A stretch of DNA of 55,430 nucleotides from Oscillospiraceae bacterium. GTDB lineage: Bacteria; Bacillota; Clostridia; Oscillospirales; Ruminococcaceae. Within the stretch, counting starts at the first letter, position 1. Each line of letters begins with the position of its first letter. Shown here one piece after another: positions 32,987 through 41,578 of this stretch. Location: NCBI GenBank assembly GCA_014858325.1, contig RKCM01000119.1, positions 1 to 55,430 of the forward strand, given 5' to 3'. The notes under the pieces are model-generated. The model saw nothing but the letters and a program-made list of their open reading frames with translations. It ran no database searches and was not told the origin of the DNA. Both the position numbers and the translations under genes were made by a program.

Positions 32987-34069
32987 ATGGAAAAACAGTA
33001 TAAAGTGGGTATCGTTGGTGCAACGGGTATGGTCGGCCAGCGTTTTGTGACGCTGCTGGAAAACCACCCCTGGTTCCGGCTGACGACGCTGGCTGCTTCC
33101 GGCCGCAGCGCAGGCAAGACCTATGAGGACGCTGTGGGTGCACGCTGGGCCATGACCACCCCGATGCCCGAGGGCGTGAAGAAGATGGTGGTGCTGGACG
33201 CTTCCCATGTGGAAGAAGTGGCCTCTCAGGTCGATTTCATCTTCTGCGCCGTGAACATGCCCAAGGCTGAGATCAAGGCACTGGAAGAAGCGTATGCCAA
33301 GGCAGAGTGCCCCGTCGTCTCCAACAACAGTGCAAACCGCTTTACCCCGGATGTGCCCATGGTAGTGCCGGAGATCAATGCCGACCACATCGAGATCATC
33401 CCGGCCCAGCGCAAGCGTCTGGGCACCAAGCGCGGCTTCATTGCCGTCAAGTCCAACTGCAGCCTGCAGAGCTATGTGCCTGCCCTGCATCCCCTGATGA
33501 AGGAGTTTGGCGTCAACAAGGCGCTGGTCTGCACCTATCAGGCCATTTCCGGCGCAGGCAAGACCTTTGATCGGATGCCCGAGATCATCGACAACGTCAT
33601 CCCCTACATCGGCGGCGAGGAGGAAAAGAGCGAGCGCGAGCCCCTCAAGCTGTGGGGCCACATCGAAGGCGACCAGATCGTGAACGCTGAGAAGCCCACC
33701 ATCACGGCCCAGTGCTTCCGTGTCCCCGTTTCCGATGGCCACACCGCTGCTGTCTTTGTCAGCTTTGATAAAAAGCCCACCCAGGAGCAGATCCTGGAGG
33801 CATGGGCCAACTTCCGCGGCCCTGCACAGGAGCTCGACCTGCCCAGCGCACCCAAGCAGTTCCTGCACTACTTCACCGAGCCCGACCGTCCGCAGCCCAA
33901 GCTCGACCGCAACACGGAGAACGGCATGGCCGTCTGCATCGGCCGCCTGCGGGAGGACACCCTGTTCGATTACAAGTTCGCCTGCATGAGCCACAACACC
34001 CTGCGCGGTGCGGCGGGCGGCGCAGTGCTGCTGGCCGAGCTGCTGGCAGCCAAGGGCTATTTTGACTAA
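32987..34069 (+). CDS. asd: Aspartate-semialdehyde dehydrogenase
   Basis: 360 residues. It makes aspartate-4-semialdehyde for lysine, DAP, threonine and methionine. Motifs: the NADP loop VGIVGATGMVGQRFV, FCAVNMPKAEIKALEE, VVSNNSANR, the catalytic Cys in VKSNCSLQSY, and the substrate region ISGAGK. The form with SNCS and a length of about 360 corresponds to the archaeal/fungal-type family rather than the E. coli type. The ATG at 32987 has GGAAAGGTG before it. It heads asd-dapA-dapB. Confidence 0.95.
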   Translation: MEKQYKVGIVGATGMVGQRFVTLLENHPWFRLTTLAASGRSAGKTYEDAVGARWAMTTPMPEGVKKMVVLDASHVEEVASQVDFIFCAVNMPKAEIKALEEAYAKAECPVVSNNSANRFTPDVPMVVPEINADHIEIIPAQRKRLGTKRGFIAVKSNCSLQSYVPALHPLMKEFGVNKALVCTYQAISGAGKTFDRMPEIIDNVIPYIGGEEEKSEREPLKLWGHIEGDQIVNAEKPTITAQCFRVPVSDGHTAAVFVSFDKKPTQEQILEAWANFRGPAQELDLPSAPKQFLHYFTEPDRPQPKLDRNTENGMAVCIGRLREDTLFDYKFACMSHNTLRGAAGGAVLLAELLAAKGYFD

Positions 34070-34108
34070 CTGGTACGCCGCCATGCGTACTCAAAGGAGT
34101 TTTTGACC

Positions 34109-34999
34109 ATGAAGAATCCCGTTTTTACCGGCGCAGCCGTTGCCATCATCACCCCCATGTACGAGGACGGCAGCATCAACTTTGATGAGCTGAGCCGCAT
34201 CATCGAGGATCAGATCGCTCGCGGCACCGATGCCATCGTCATCTGCGGCACCACCGGCGAGTGCTCCACCATGACCGACGAAGAGCAGCTGGCCGCCATC
34301 AAGTTTACGGTGGATACCGTCAACCACCGCGTGCCCGTCGTGGCAGGTGCCGGCTCCAACGATACCGACCACGGCTGCGCGCTGGCCGCCAAATCGGCCG
34401 CCTGCGGAGCGGACGCCCTGCTGCTGGTGACTCCCTATTACAACAAGACCAGCCAGGCAGGCCTCATCGCCCACTTCACGGCGATGGCGGAGGCCGGCGG
34501 CATCCCCGTCATCCTGTACAACGTGCCTTCCCGCACGGGCCTGAACATCGCCCCCGAGACGGCACTGGAGCTGAGCAAGCACCCCCTCATCAACGGCCTG
34601 AAGGAAGCTTCCGGCAACATTTCGCAGGTAGCAAAGATCGCTCAGCTCTGCGGCGACGAGCTGAACCTCTACTCCGGCAACGACGATCAGATCGTCCCGC
34701 TGCTGTCTCTGGGCGGCAAGGGCGTGATCAGCGTCGTGTCCAACGTCAAGCCCGAGCTGGTCCACAACTGCTGTAAAGCCTGGTTTGAAGGCGATGTGGA
34801 GAAGGCCCGCGCATTGCAGTTGGAGATGCTGCCCCTGTGCGAGGCTCTCTTCTGCGAGGTGAACCCCATCCCCGTCAAGTATGCGATGAATGTGCTGGGC
34901 TGGAACGCAGGCGAGTGCCGTCTGCCCCTCGTCGAGCCCAGCGACGCCAACAAAGAGAAGATCGAGCGGGCGCTGGCAGCGGAAGGCCTGCTGAACTGA
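34109..34999 (+). CDS. dapA: 4-hydroxy-tetrahydrodipicolinate synthase
   Basis: 296 residues. It condenses pyruvate with aspartate semialdehyde, the first step of DAP/lysine synthesis. TIM barrel with GTTGECSTM (about 47), LLVTPYYNKTSQAGLIAHF (catalytic Tyr) and the Schiff-base Lys in NGLKEASGN (about 165). I prefer the ATG at 34109: AAAGGAG lies 9 bases before it. A hairpin without a T-tract (TCAGCCCGG/CCGGGCTGA, 35018-35047) lies between this gene and dapB. Confidence 0.96.
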   Translation: MKNPVFTGAAVAIITPMYEDGSINFDELSRIIEDQIARGTDAIVICGTTGECSTMTDEEQLAAIKFTVDTVNHRVPVVAGAGSNDTDHGCALAAKSAACGADALLLVTPYYNKTSQAGLIAHFTAMAEAGGIPVILYNVPSRTGLNIAPETALELSKHPLINGLKEASGNISQVAKIAQLCGDELNLYSGNDDQIVPLLSLGGKGVISVVSNVKPELVHNCCKAWFEGDVEKARALQLEMLPLCEALFCEVNPIPVKYAMNVLGWNAGECRLPLVEPSDANKEKIERALAAEGLLN

Positions 35000-35073
35000 C
35001 AAACGAGATGCGGCAATTCAGCCCGGCGGGGGTCCCTTCCGGGCTGAGACCGCAGAAAAAAGAGGAACGACAA

Positions 35074-35832
35074 ATGACCGATATTATCATTCAGGGCATC
35101 GGCGGCCGGATGGGCCATGTGCTGTGCGAGATGATCGCCCAGCGGGCCGACTGCCGCGTGATCGCCGGCATTGACCAGCGGGATGGCGAGCAGAACGGCA
35201 TCCCGGTTTACAACAGTCTGGACAAGCTGGAAGGCAAAGGCGACGTCATCATTGATTTTAGTTCTCCCGTTGCAGTGGAGAACGCCCTGCCCTACTGCGA
35301 GGCCCACAAGCTGCCCATTGTCGTCTGCACCACCGGCCTTTCCGAAGAGCTGCAGCTGAAGGTGGTGCAGCTCTCCCGCAGTGTGCCCGTTTTCAAGAGT
35401 GCGAATATGTCCATGGGCATCAACGTACTGTCTGAGCTGTGCAAACGTGCCTCCGCCATCCTGGGCATGAACTACGATGTGGAGATCGTCGAACAGCACC
35501 ACCACAACAAGCTGGACGCCCCCAGCGGCACCGCTCTCATGCTGGCCGATGCCATCAACGAGGAGAACGACGGCGCGTACCACTATGTCTACGACCGATC
35601 TTCCGTCCGCCAGAAGCGAGACCCGAAGGAGATCGGCATCAGCGCGGTGCGCGGCGGCAGCATCGTGGGCGACCATGAGGTGCTGTTCTGCGGCCCGGAT
35701 GAGGTGATCACCCTCAGGCATACGGCGTATTCCCGCAGCATTTTTGCCAACGGCGCGATCAATGCCGCCGTCTATCTGGCAAAAAAGGAGCCGGGCCTTT
35801 ACAACATGGGCAATATGATCGCAGAGATGTAA
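35074..35832 (+). CDS. dapB: 4-hydroxy-tetrahydrodipicolinate reductase
   Basis: 252 residues. Nucleotide-binding GIGGRMGHVLCEMI at the N-terminus, VCTTGLSEE, and the catalytic signature EQHHHNKLDAPSGTALM are intact. The C-terminal VGDHEVLFCGPDEVITLRH is typical. It reduces the DapA product using NAD(P)H. The ATG at 35074 follows AGAGGA. Same operon as asd and dapA; no lysine riboswitch is visible in front of any of them. Confidence 0.97.
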   Translation: MTDIIIQGIGGRMGHVLCEMIAQRADCRVIAGIDQRDGEQNGIPVYNSLDKLEGKGDVIIDFSSPVAVENALPYCEAHKLPIVVCTTGLSEELQLKVVQLSRSVPVFKSANMSMGINVLSELCKRASAILGMNYDVEIVEQHHHNKLDAPSGTALMLADAINEENDGAYHYVYDRSSVRQKRDPKEIGISAVRGGSIVGDHEVLFCGPDEVITLRHTAYSRSIFANGAINAAVYLAKKEPGLYNMGNMIAEM

Positions 35833-35885
35833 CTCTCTGAACAGCCTGTCACAAAATGTGGGATGGTGCGTCAGGAGGTTGGAGA

Positions 35886-37178
35886 ATGGCCAGGCACGCA
35901 AAACATGAAATTGTTCCCCGGCGCAGGCATTCATCGCGGCAGTCTCCCTCCCGCGGGACCGTTACGCTTCGCGCCCTGGGGGTGCTGCTGACAACGGGTG
36001 TCGCGCTGCTCTGTCTCGGCTTTTTCCAAGGAGGACGAGTCCGGGACCCGGTGCTGCCCACCGTCCTGCCGGACCCTCGTCCAGCTCTGTCGGAGGAGCT
36101 GTCCCCGCCGGAGCCGCAGCCTGTTGTGACCACGCTGCGCTTTTTGGCCGCCGGAGACAATCTCATCCACGCGCCCATCTACAAACAGGCTGCCCGGCGG
36201 GCTGCGGAAGGAGAGGGCTATCGCTTTGACGAGTGTTATGAGAATCTGAACCCCTTCTTCGCTGGGCAGGACATCAATTGGATCAACCAGGAGACCCTCT
36301 GTACCAGAGAATTGGAGCCTTCGACCTACCCCTGCTTCTCGACTCCGGGCCAATGCGCGGAGGCGCTGTACCGCTCGGGGTTCCGGGTGTTCAGCCTCTC
36401 TAACAACCACACCTATGATAAGGGCGCTTCCGGCATTGCCGCCACCCTCCGCTTCTGGGAATCGATGCCGGAGGACGTGATCACTACCGGACTGTGGAAA
36501 GGCGAAGCCGACTATGGCCGCATCCCCATCCAAACGGTCCAGGGGGTGCGGATCGCCTATCTTTCCTATACAGAGCATACCAATGGCATTCCGCAAAACA
36601 GCAAAATGACGGCCAACGTCATTTATACCAGCCAGACGGATATCATAGAGCAGCAGGTACGGGCGGCACGGCAGAACGCAGATTTTGTGGTGGTAGGCGT
36701 CCATTGGGGGGTGGAGGACAGCCATACCATTACCCAGGCACAGCAGGCTTTGGCCCAGTCTTTGGCAGACTGGGGTGCCGATGTGATCGTGGGTACCCAC
36801 CCCCATGTGCTGCAGGATGCCCAGTGGCGGAAAGCAGCAGATGGCCGGGAGGTATTTGTGGCCTACTCTCTGGGCAATTTCCTCAGCACTCAGAGCAAGC
36901 CGGATCAGCTTATCGGTGCGGTGCTGACCCTGGAACTGGAGCACACGGTCGAGCCGGACGGAAGCGTTCACTGCGCAGTCCGAACGCCGAAGCTTCACCC
37001 CACGGTGACCCACTACGATGCCGGAAAATCCAATGTCCGTACCTATCTGTTCCGGGATTATACCCCGGAGCTGGCCCAGGCCCATGGGGTCCGAGCAGAC
37101 TACCCTTCTTTCGGGTACGATTTCATCCGTCAGACAGCACAGACCTATCTTGACCCGGAATTTTTGGAGCTTGCATAA
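35886..37178 (+). CDS. CapA/PgsA-family metallophosphoesterase-like protein
   Basis: 430 residues. One N-terminal anchor (LRALGVLLTTGVALLCLGFF, about 29-48), a Pro-rich linker, then a PGA_cap/CapA domain: FLAAGDNLIH, NWINQETL, VFSLSNNHTYDKG, VVGVHWGVED, VIVGTHPHVLQ and AYSLGNFLS. This metallophosphatase-like fold is placed outside the membrane; relatives act in poly-gamma-glutamate capsule assembly, but stand-alone members are common and their role is unclear. No pgsB/C partners are here. The ATG at 35886 has AGGAGG (with TTGGAGA) before it. It lies 53 bp after dapB, so it is probably co-transcribed. Confidence 0.85.
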   Translation: MARHAKHEIVPRRRHSSRQSPSRGTVTLRALGVLLTTGVALLCLGFFQGGRVRDPVLPTVLPDPRPALSEELSPPEPQPVVTTLRFLAAGDNLIHAPIYKQAARRAAEGEGYRFDECYENLNPFFAGQDINWINQETLCTRELEPSTYPCFSTPGQCAEALYRSGFRVFSLSNNHTYDKGASGIAATLRFWESMPEDVITTGLWKGEADYGRIPIQTVQGVRIAYLSYTEHTNGIPQNSKMTANVIYTSQTDIIEQQVRAARQNADFVVVGVHWGVEDSHTITQAQQALAQSLADWGADVIVGTHPHVLQDAQWRKAADGREVFVAYSLGNFLSTQSKPDQLIGAVLTLELEHTVEPDGSVHCAVRTPKLHPTVTHYDAGKSNVRTYLFRDYTPELAQAHGVRADYPSFGYDFIRQTAQTYLDPEFLELA

Positions 37179-37223
37179 AGCCCCGCATCAGAACGCCCAG
37201 TGGGCAGAATGGAGTGTTTTACT

Positions 37224-37691
37224 ATGTACGGTGTATCCAAGATCCATATTGAACCGAACCTGATGATGATCAGTGTGCAGGACGCAGAGTTCAAGGACAA
37301 TACCATGGCCCGCTACCTGCAGATCTTTGCCGATACCGGCGTGGTGGTGGATATGATCAGCCAGAGCGCCCCCCATGGCACCAGCATGGATTTCAGCTTT
37401 ACGGCATCCAGCAGCGACCTGCCGCTGGTGATGAAAGCCATCTCGGCCGCAAATCTGGACAAGAATGCCAAGGCAGCCCCCCTGCTCAGCGTGGGCTACT
37501 CCAAGCTGAACCTTTTTGGCGAGGAGATGGTGACCAGCTGCGGCGTGGCCGCCCGTGCCCTGAATGCTCTGGCTGCGGCTGGCATTGAAGTGTTGCTCAT
37601 CACCACCAGCGATCTGGACATTTCCCTGCTGGTCCGTGCGGAGAACGAGGATGCGGCTTACGAGGCATTGAAGAAGGCCTACGAGCTGTAA
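37224..37691 (+). CDS. Stand-alone ACT-domain protein (aspartokinase regulatory-like)
   Basis: 155 residues that read as two ACT domains: SKIHIEPNLMMISVQDAEF, RYLQIFADTGVVVDMISQSA and, in the second, SKLNLFGEEMVTSCGVAARA, LNALAAAGIEVLLITTSDLD, ISLLVR. This matches the C-terminal regulatory half of class I/II aspartokinases; the kinase domain is absent. It lies at the end of asd-dapA-dapB-capA. It might sense lysine or threonine and act on an aspartokinase encoded elsewhere, as the beta subunit of some aspartokinases does. The ATG at 37224 has GGAG 9 bases before it. The role is inferred. Confidence 0.8.
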   Translation: MYGVSKIHIEPNLMMISVQDAEFKDNTMARYLQIFADTGVVVDMISQSAPHGTSMDFSFTASSSDLPLVMKAISAANLDKNAKAAPLLSVGYSKLNLFGEEMVTSCGVAARALNALAAAGIEVLLITTSDLDISLLVRAENEDAAYEALKKAYEL

Positions 37692-37725
37692 GGACGCTCC
37701 CCCGCAAAAAGCAAGCAAACACAAC

Positions 37726-37784
37726 AAGGCCCGGAGCCTCTTCCCTTTCCTGTTTTGCAGGAAGAGGAGAAGCCCCGGGCCTTT
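37726..37784. terminator. Bidirectional terminator between the dap operon and tyrS
   Basis: AAGGCCCGG pairs with CCGGGCCTT; inner GCCTCTTCC/GGAAGAGG adds to the stem. TTTCTATCTG follows on the + strand, and TTGTTGTGTTTG follows on the - strand. It separates two convergent genes. Confidence 0.85.
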
Positions 37785-37809
37785 CTATCTGCTGTTTTGT
37801 GTTTCGGGC

Positions 37810-39027
37810 TTACAGAGTAACCTTGTGGTACACTTTCTTGCCCTTTTTGATGACAATGCCGTTTCGCAGCTGATCGGCGGTGTAGCTGACCGTGGGGGCA
37901 GCGACCTTCTCGCCGTCCACAAAGACGCCGCCCTGCACCACCAGACGACGAGCCTCGCCGTTGGACGCAGCCAGACCGGCCTTGACCATCAGGGTCAGAA
38001 TGCCGATGGAGCCGTCCGTCAGATCGGCCTCGGTCAGCTGGGTGGTGGGCATGTGCTCGGTGTCGGCCGCACCGCTGAACAGTGCGCGCGCTGCATTCTG
38101 GGCCTTGACTGCCTCTTCCTCCCCGTGGACCATCTTGGTCAGCTCATAGGCAAGGATCTCCTTGGCCTCGTTCAGGCGCTGATCCTTCCAGGTACTCATC
38201 TCGTCGATCTGCTCCAGCGGCAGGAAGGTGAGCATACGGATGCACTTCATTACGTCAGCATCCCCCACGTTCCGCCAGTACTGGTAGAACTCGAAGGGGC
38301 TGGTCTTGTTGGGGTCCAACCAGACGGCGTTGCCGGCGGTCTTGCCCATCTTCTTGCCCTGAGAGTCGGTCAGCAGGGTGATGGTCATAGCATAGGCGTC
38401 CTTGCCCAGCTTGCGGCGGATCAGCTCGGTGCCGCCCAGCATATTGCTCCACTGGTCGTCGCCGCCAAACTGCATGTTGCAGCCGTAATGCTGGAACATG
38501 TAGTAGAAGTCGTAGCTCTGCATGATCATGTAGTTGAATTCGAGGAAGGACAGGCCCTTCTCCATCCGCTGCTCGTAGCACTTGGCGCGCAGCATATTGT
38601 TGACGGAGAAGCAGGCGCCCACGTCGCGCAGCAGCTCCACGTAGTTCAGGTTCAGCAGCCAGTCGGCATTGTTCAGCATCAGTGCCTTGCCCTCGGAGAA
38701 ATCAATGAACTTCTCCATCTGCTTTTTGAAGCAGGCAGCATTGTGGGCAATGTCCTCTTTGGTGAGCATCTTGCGCATATCGGTGCGGCCGGAGGGGTCG
38801 CCGATCATGGTAGTGCCGCCGCCGATCAGGGCAATGGGCTTGTTGCCGGCCATCTGCAGCCGCTTCATCAGGGTCAGTGCCATAAAGTGGCCTGCGGTAA
38901 GGCTGTCGGCGGTGCAGTCAAAGCCGATGTAGAAGGTGGCCTTGCCGTTGTTGATGAGGTCGATGATCTCGTCATCGGTGATCTGGGCCACCAGACCGCG
39001 GGCTTTGAGTTCTTCGTACAGAGTCAT
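37810..39027 (-). CDS. tyrS: Tyrosyl-tRNA synthetase
   Basis: 405 residues, bacterial TyrS1 type. The HIGH-like motif lies in CTADSLTAGHFMAL, the KMSKS-like motif is KKMGKTAGNAVWL, and GGDDQWSNMLGGTELIRR is the tyrosine/ATP pocket. A C-terminal S4 domain is present (ARRLVVQGGVFVDGEKV). The ATG at 39027 has AGGAGG 9 bases before it. Expression is controlled by the T-box leader at 39028-39353. Confidence 0.97.
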   Translation of the reverse strand: MTLYEELKARGLVAQITDDEIIDLINNGKATFYIGFDCTADSLTAGHFMALTLMKRLQMAGNKPIALIGGGTTMIGDPSGRTDMRKMLTKEDIAHNAACFKKQMEKFIDFSEGKALMLNNADWLLNLNYVELLRDVGACFSVNNMLRAKCYEQRMEKGLSFLEFNYMIMQSYDFYYMFQHYGCNMQFGGDDQWSNMLGGTELIRRKLGKDAYAMTITLLTDSQGKKMGKTAGNAVWLDPNKTSPFEFYQYWRNVGDADVMKCIRMLTFLPLEQIDEMSTWKDQRLNEAKEILAYELTKMVHGEEEAVKAQNAARALFSGAADTEHMPTTQLTEADLTDGSIGILTLMVKAGLAASNGEARRLVVQGGVFVDGEKVAAPTVSYTADQLRNGIVIKKGKKVYHKVTL

Positions 39028-39353
39028 AGAAAAGATCCTCCTGTTTTGTGGGCAGAGGGAAAACAAAACGCCCCCTGCCAAACGTAAATTTGGCAGAGGG
39101 CGAGAAAAATCGCGGTACCACCTCTGTTTGCCGCCTCCTCACAGAAACGGCCTCACGAGTGCGCTCCTCAGAGTAGTAGGACACTCCTGCGTTTGTAACG
39201 CTCGCATGCGGCACAGCCTACTAGAAGAAAGCTCCATTCAGCCTGCAGCTCCGGGAGGTATTTCGCCCGCTGCTCTGCACACCCCTTGCACCAACCGGGG
39301 TCTCTCTGGGCAGAGCGCATCAGGGTACTTGTTCCCATCTTCGCCTTTCAACA
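39028..39353 (-). promoter_or_regulatory. T-box riboswitch, Tyr specifier
   Basis: On the - strand: a stem I with the usual features (AAGGCGAAGATGGGAACAAG start, AGAGAGACC and GGTTGGTG distal elements), a specifier loop GCGAAATACCTCC with codon TAC at 39260-39258 (Tyr), the T-box AGGTGGTACCGCG (UGGU at 39121-39118), and a terminator GCCCTCTGCCAAA / TTTGGCAGGGGGC (39071-39102) followed by a T-rich run. Uncharged tRNA-Tyr should stabilise the antiterminator and allow tyrS expression. Confidence 0.95.
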
Positions 39354-39359
39354 AAAAAC

Positions 39360-39388
39360 AGTGTATCACAGTTGGGCACAGATGTCAA
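39360..39388 (-). promoter_or_regulatory. Sigma-A promoter of the tyrS T-box leader
   Basis: On the - strand TTGACA, 17 bases, TACACT, with TGA before the -10 box. The -35 hexamer overlaps the TGA stop codon of recN, so the two genes share bases but not transcription control. Confidence 0.8.
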
Positions 39389-41055
39389 CGGGCTTTGTGG
39401 GCCTGCGCCAGCATTTCGCGGGCGTTGGCGCGGGAAAGCTCGGTGACATGGTCGCCGGAGATGATGTGCGCCAGTGCATCCACTCTCCCCTCTTCGTCCA
39501 GCGGGTGGATCTCGGTATAGGTCCGCTCGTTTGCAATGTTTTTCTGGATGAGCAGATGGCAATCCGCCAGCGCAGCGATCTGCGCCGTGTGGGTGATGCA
39601 CAGAATCTGATGTCCCTCGGCACTTTGGCGCAGCACCTCTCCGATGCGGCTGGCCGCCTTGCCGGAAACGCCGCTGTCAATCTCATCGTAGATGACGGTG
39701 GGCACGGCGTCCTTATCGGCCATGGCATTTTTGATGGCCAGCGTGATGCGGCTCAGCTCGCCGCCCGAAGCAATCTTTGCCAGGGGTTTCGGGTCCTCGC
39801 CGGGGTTGGTGGAGATATAAAATTCGATGCTGTCCTGCCCATGGCTTGCCAGCGGGCCGCGGGCATGGTGCAGCGCCATCCGCACACCCGGCATATTGAG
39901 GAAATCCAGCGTGCCGGAAATGCGCTTGTTCAGCTCTTCAAAAGCCTTCAGGCGGGTCTGGGTCAGCGTTTCCGCTTTCTCCCGGGCCAGCACATACAGC
40001 CGATGCTGCTCGGCCTGCAGATGCTCCACCCGCTCCTGCGAGGATTGGATGAGATTGAGCTCCTGCCGGGCCTTTTCGCCAAAGGCGAGGATGTCCTCGA
40101 CCGTATCTCCGTATTTCCGCTTGAGCTTGTAAATAAGGTCGATGCGCTGCTCGATCTCGTCCAGCTCGGCGTCGTTGGTATCATAGGCGTCCAGCCGACC
40201 GATGAGGTCGGCGGCGGCATCCTTGGCGTTGTAGTAAAGGTCCAGCAATTGGCCCGCACTGGCAGAAAGCTCCCCGTCCAGCTGGGCGGCTGCATCCACG
40301 GCATTGGAGGCTTCGCCCAGCAGATCCACCGCTCCCGGCGTTTCGTCGTCGCCGGAAAGCAGCGCGTAGCACTGCGCGATTTTATCCCGGATGGTGGAGG
40401 CATTGGCCAGCACTTTCCGGCGGCTTTCCAGCGTCTGCTCTTCGCCTGCCGTCAGAGCGGCGTCGTCGATCTCCTGTACCTGATAGCTCAAAAGATCAAT
40501 GCGGCGCTGCTTTTCGTTCTCATCGGTGATCTGGGCGTCCAGCTCCCGCTTCACCTTTACAAGCTCGCGGTAGACGGCATAGTAATCCTGATATTCCGCG
40601 CGGTTCTGCGCGTAGGCGTCCAAAATGCCCTCGTGGTGGGCGGGGTTCAAAAGGCCCACCGAATCGTGCTGGCCGTTGATGTTGATGAGACCGCCGCAGA
40701 GCTCCCGCAGCACCGCCGCTGTGGCGGGCATCCCATTGATGCGGCAGCTGCTCTTGCCCTCGGCGGTGATCTCGCGGCTGAGCATCAGCGCCGAGGAGCG
40801 CTCGTACCCGGCCTTTTCCAGACTGTCCAGCACTGCCTCCGGCACATCGTCAAAGGCGGCCCGGATCACGGCCTTGGCCGCGCCGGTGCGCACAAGGTCC
40901 TTGGAGGTGCGGTTGCCCAAAATGGCATTGATGGAGTCGATGAGGATGGATTTGCCCGCACCCGTCTCGCCTGTCAACACATTCAGGCCTTTTTCAAAGT
41001 GAACGTTGGCTTTCTGGATGACCGCCACATTTTCAATTTGGAGGCTGCTCAGCAT
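39385..41055 (-). CDS. recN: DNA repair protein RecN (SMC-like)
   Basis: 556 residues. N-terminal QIENVAVIQKANVHFEKGLN and Walker A LTGETGAGKSILID; central coiled coils (about 160-340); C-terminal signature LASGGELSRITLAIK, Walker B VIYDEIDSGVSG and VLCITHTAQ-like HTAQIAALADCH. RecN holds broken DNA ends together early in recombination repair. It is the last gene of the asp23-recN group, and argR lies 13 bp upstream. Confidence 0.97.
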   Translation of the reverse strand: MLSSLQIENVAVIQKANVHFEKGLNVLTGETGAGKSILIDSINAILGNRTSKDLVRTGAAKAVIRAAFDDVPEAVLDSLEKAGYERSSALMLSREITAEGKSSCRINGMPATAAVLRELCGGLININGQHDSVGLLNPAHHEGILDAYAQNRAEYQDYYAVYRELVKVKRELDAQITDENEKQRRIDLLSYQVQEIDDAALTAGEEQTLESRRKVLANASTIRDKIAQCYALLSGDDETPGAVDLLGEASNAVDAAAQLDGELSASAGQLLDLYYNAKDAAADLIGRLDAYDTNDAELDEIEQRIDLIYKLKRKYGDTVEDILAFGEKARQELNLIQSSQERVEHLQAEQHRLYVLAREKAETLTQTRLKAFEELNKRISGTLDFLNMPGVRMALHHARGPLASHGQDSIEFYISTNPGEDPKPLAKIASGGELSRITLAIKNAMADKDAVPTVIYDEIDSGVSGKAASRIGEVLRQSAEGHQILCITHTAQIAALADCHLLIQKNIANERTYTEIHPLDEEGRVDALAHIISGDHVTELSRANAREMLAQAHKAR

Positions 41056-41068
41056 AGTTTCTCCTGTC

Positions 41069-41557
41069 TTATCTCTGGCCCAGATGATGGGTCAGCTCCG
41101 CACAGATGGTTTTGGCGTCCCGCTCCGAACGGGCCACGATGAGGAAGGTATCATCGCCCGAGAGGGTGCCGACGACATTTTTCCATTTCAATGCGTCAAA
41201 AACCTCGCAGGCGGCGTTGGCCATGCCGGAGTAGCACTTTACCAGCACCACATGGCCGGCGTAATCCACGCCCAGCACCGACTCACGGAAAATGGTATCG
41301 AAGCGCCCCTGCATTTTGGGGTTCAGGCTCTCGTTGTGGCTGGACACATAGCGGTATCCGTCGCTGGTAGCGGCCTTGACAAGGCAAAGCTCCCGGATAT
41401 CGCGGGAGATGGTGGCCTGCGTCACGGCAAAGCCCTCGTCCCGCAAATGCTCCAGCAGCACCTCCTGGCGGCTGATGGAGTGCTCCCGGATCAGCCGGAG
41501 GATGGTCTGCTGGCGTTCCGCCTTGCTCTTGGCGTCGCCCGTATTGTTGCGGCTCAT
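41069..41557 (-). CDS. argR: Arginine repressor ArgR/AhrC
   Basis: 162 residues. A winged-helix DNA-binding N-terminus (QQTILRLIREHSISRQEVLL, then FAVTQATISRDIRELCLVKA) and a C-terminal arginine-binding/hexamerisation domain with GTLSGDDTFLIVAR. It represses arginine synthesis in the presence of arginine. The start at 41557 is chosen because AGGAGG is 8 bases before it; an ATG at 41563 lies too close to that site. The argR-recN order is standard for Firmicutes. Confidence 0.95.
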   Translation of the reverse strand: MSRNNTGDAKSKAERQQTILRLIREHSISRQEVLLEHLRDEGFAVTQATISRDIRELCLVKAATSDGYRYVSSHNESLNPKMQGRFDTIFRESVLGVDYAGHVVLVKCYSGMANAACEVFDALKWKNVVGTLSGDDTFLIVARSERDAKTICAELTHHLGQR

Positions 41558-41578
41558 AGGCATTTCCTCCTGTATGCG

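Noticed and set aside
35018..35065. Possible TPP riboswitch before dapB
   Set aside because: GGGGGTCCC and GGGCTGAGA resemble the first half of a THI-box, but the second half (AACCTGATCTGG-like) is missing; only a plain hairpin remains.
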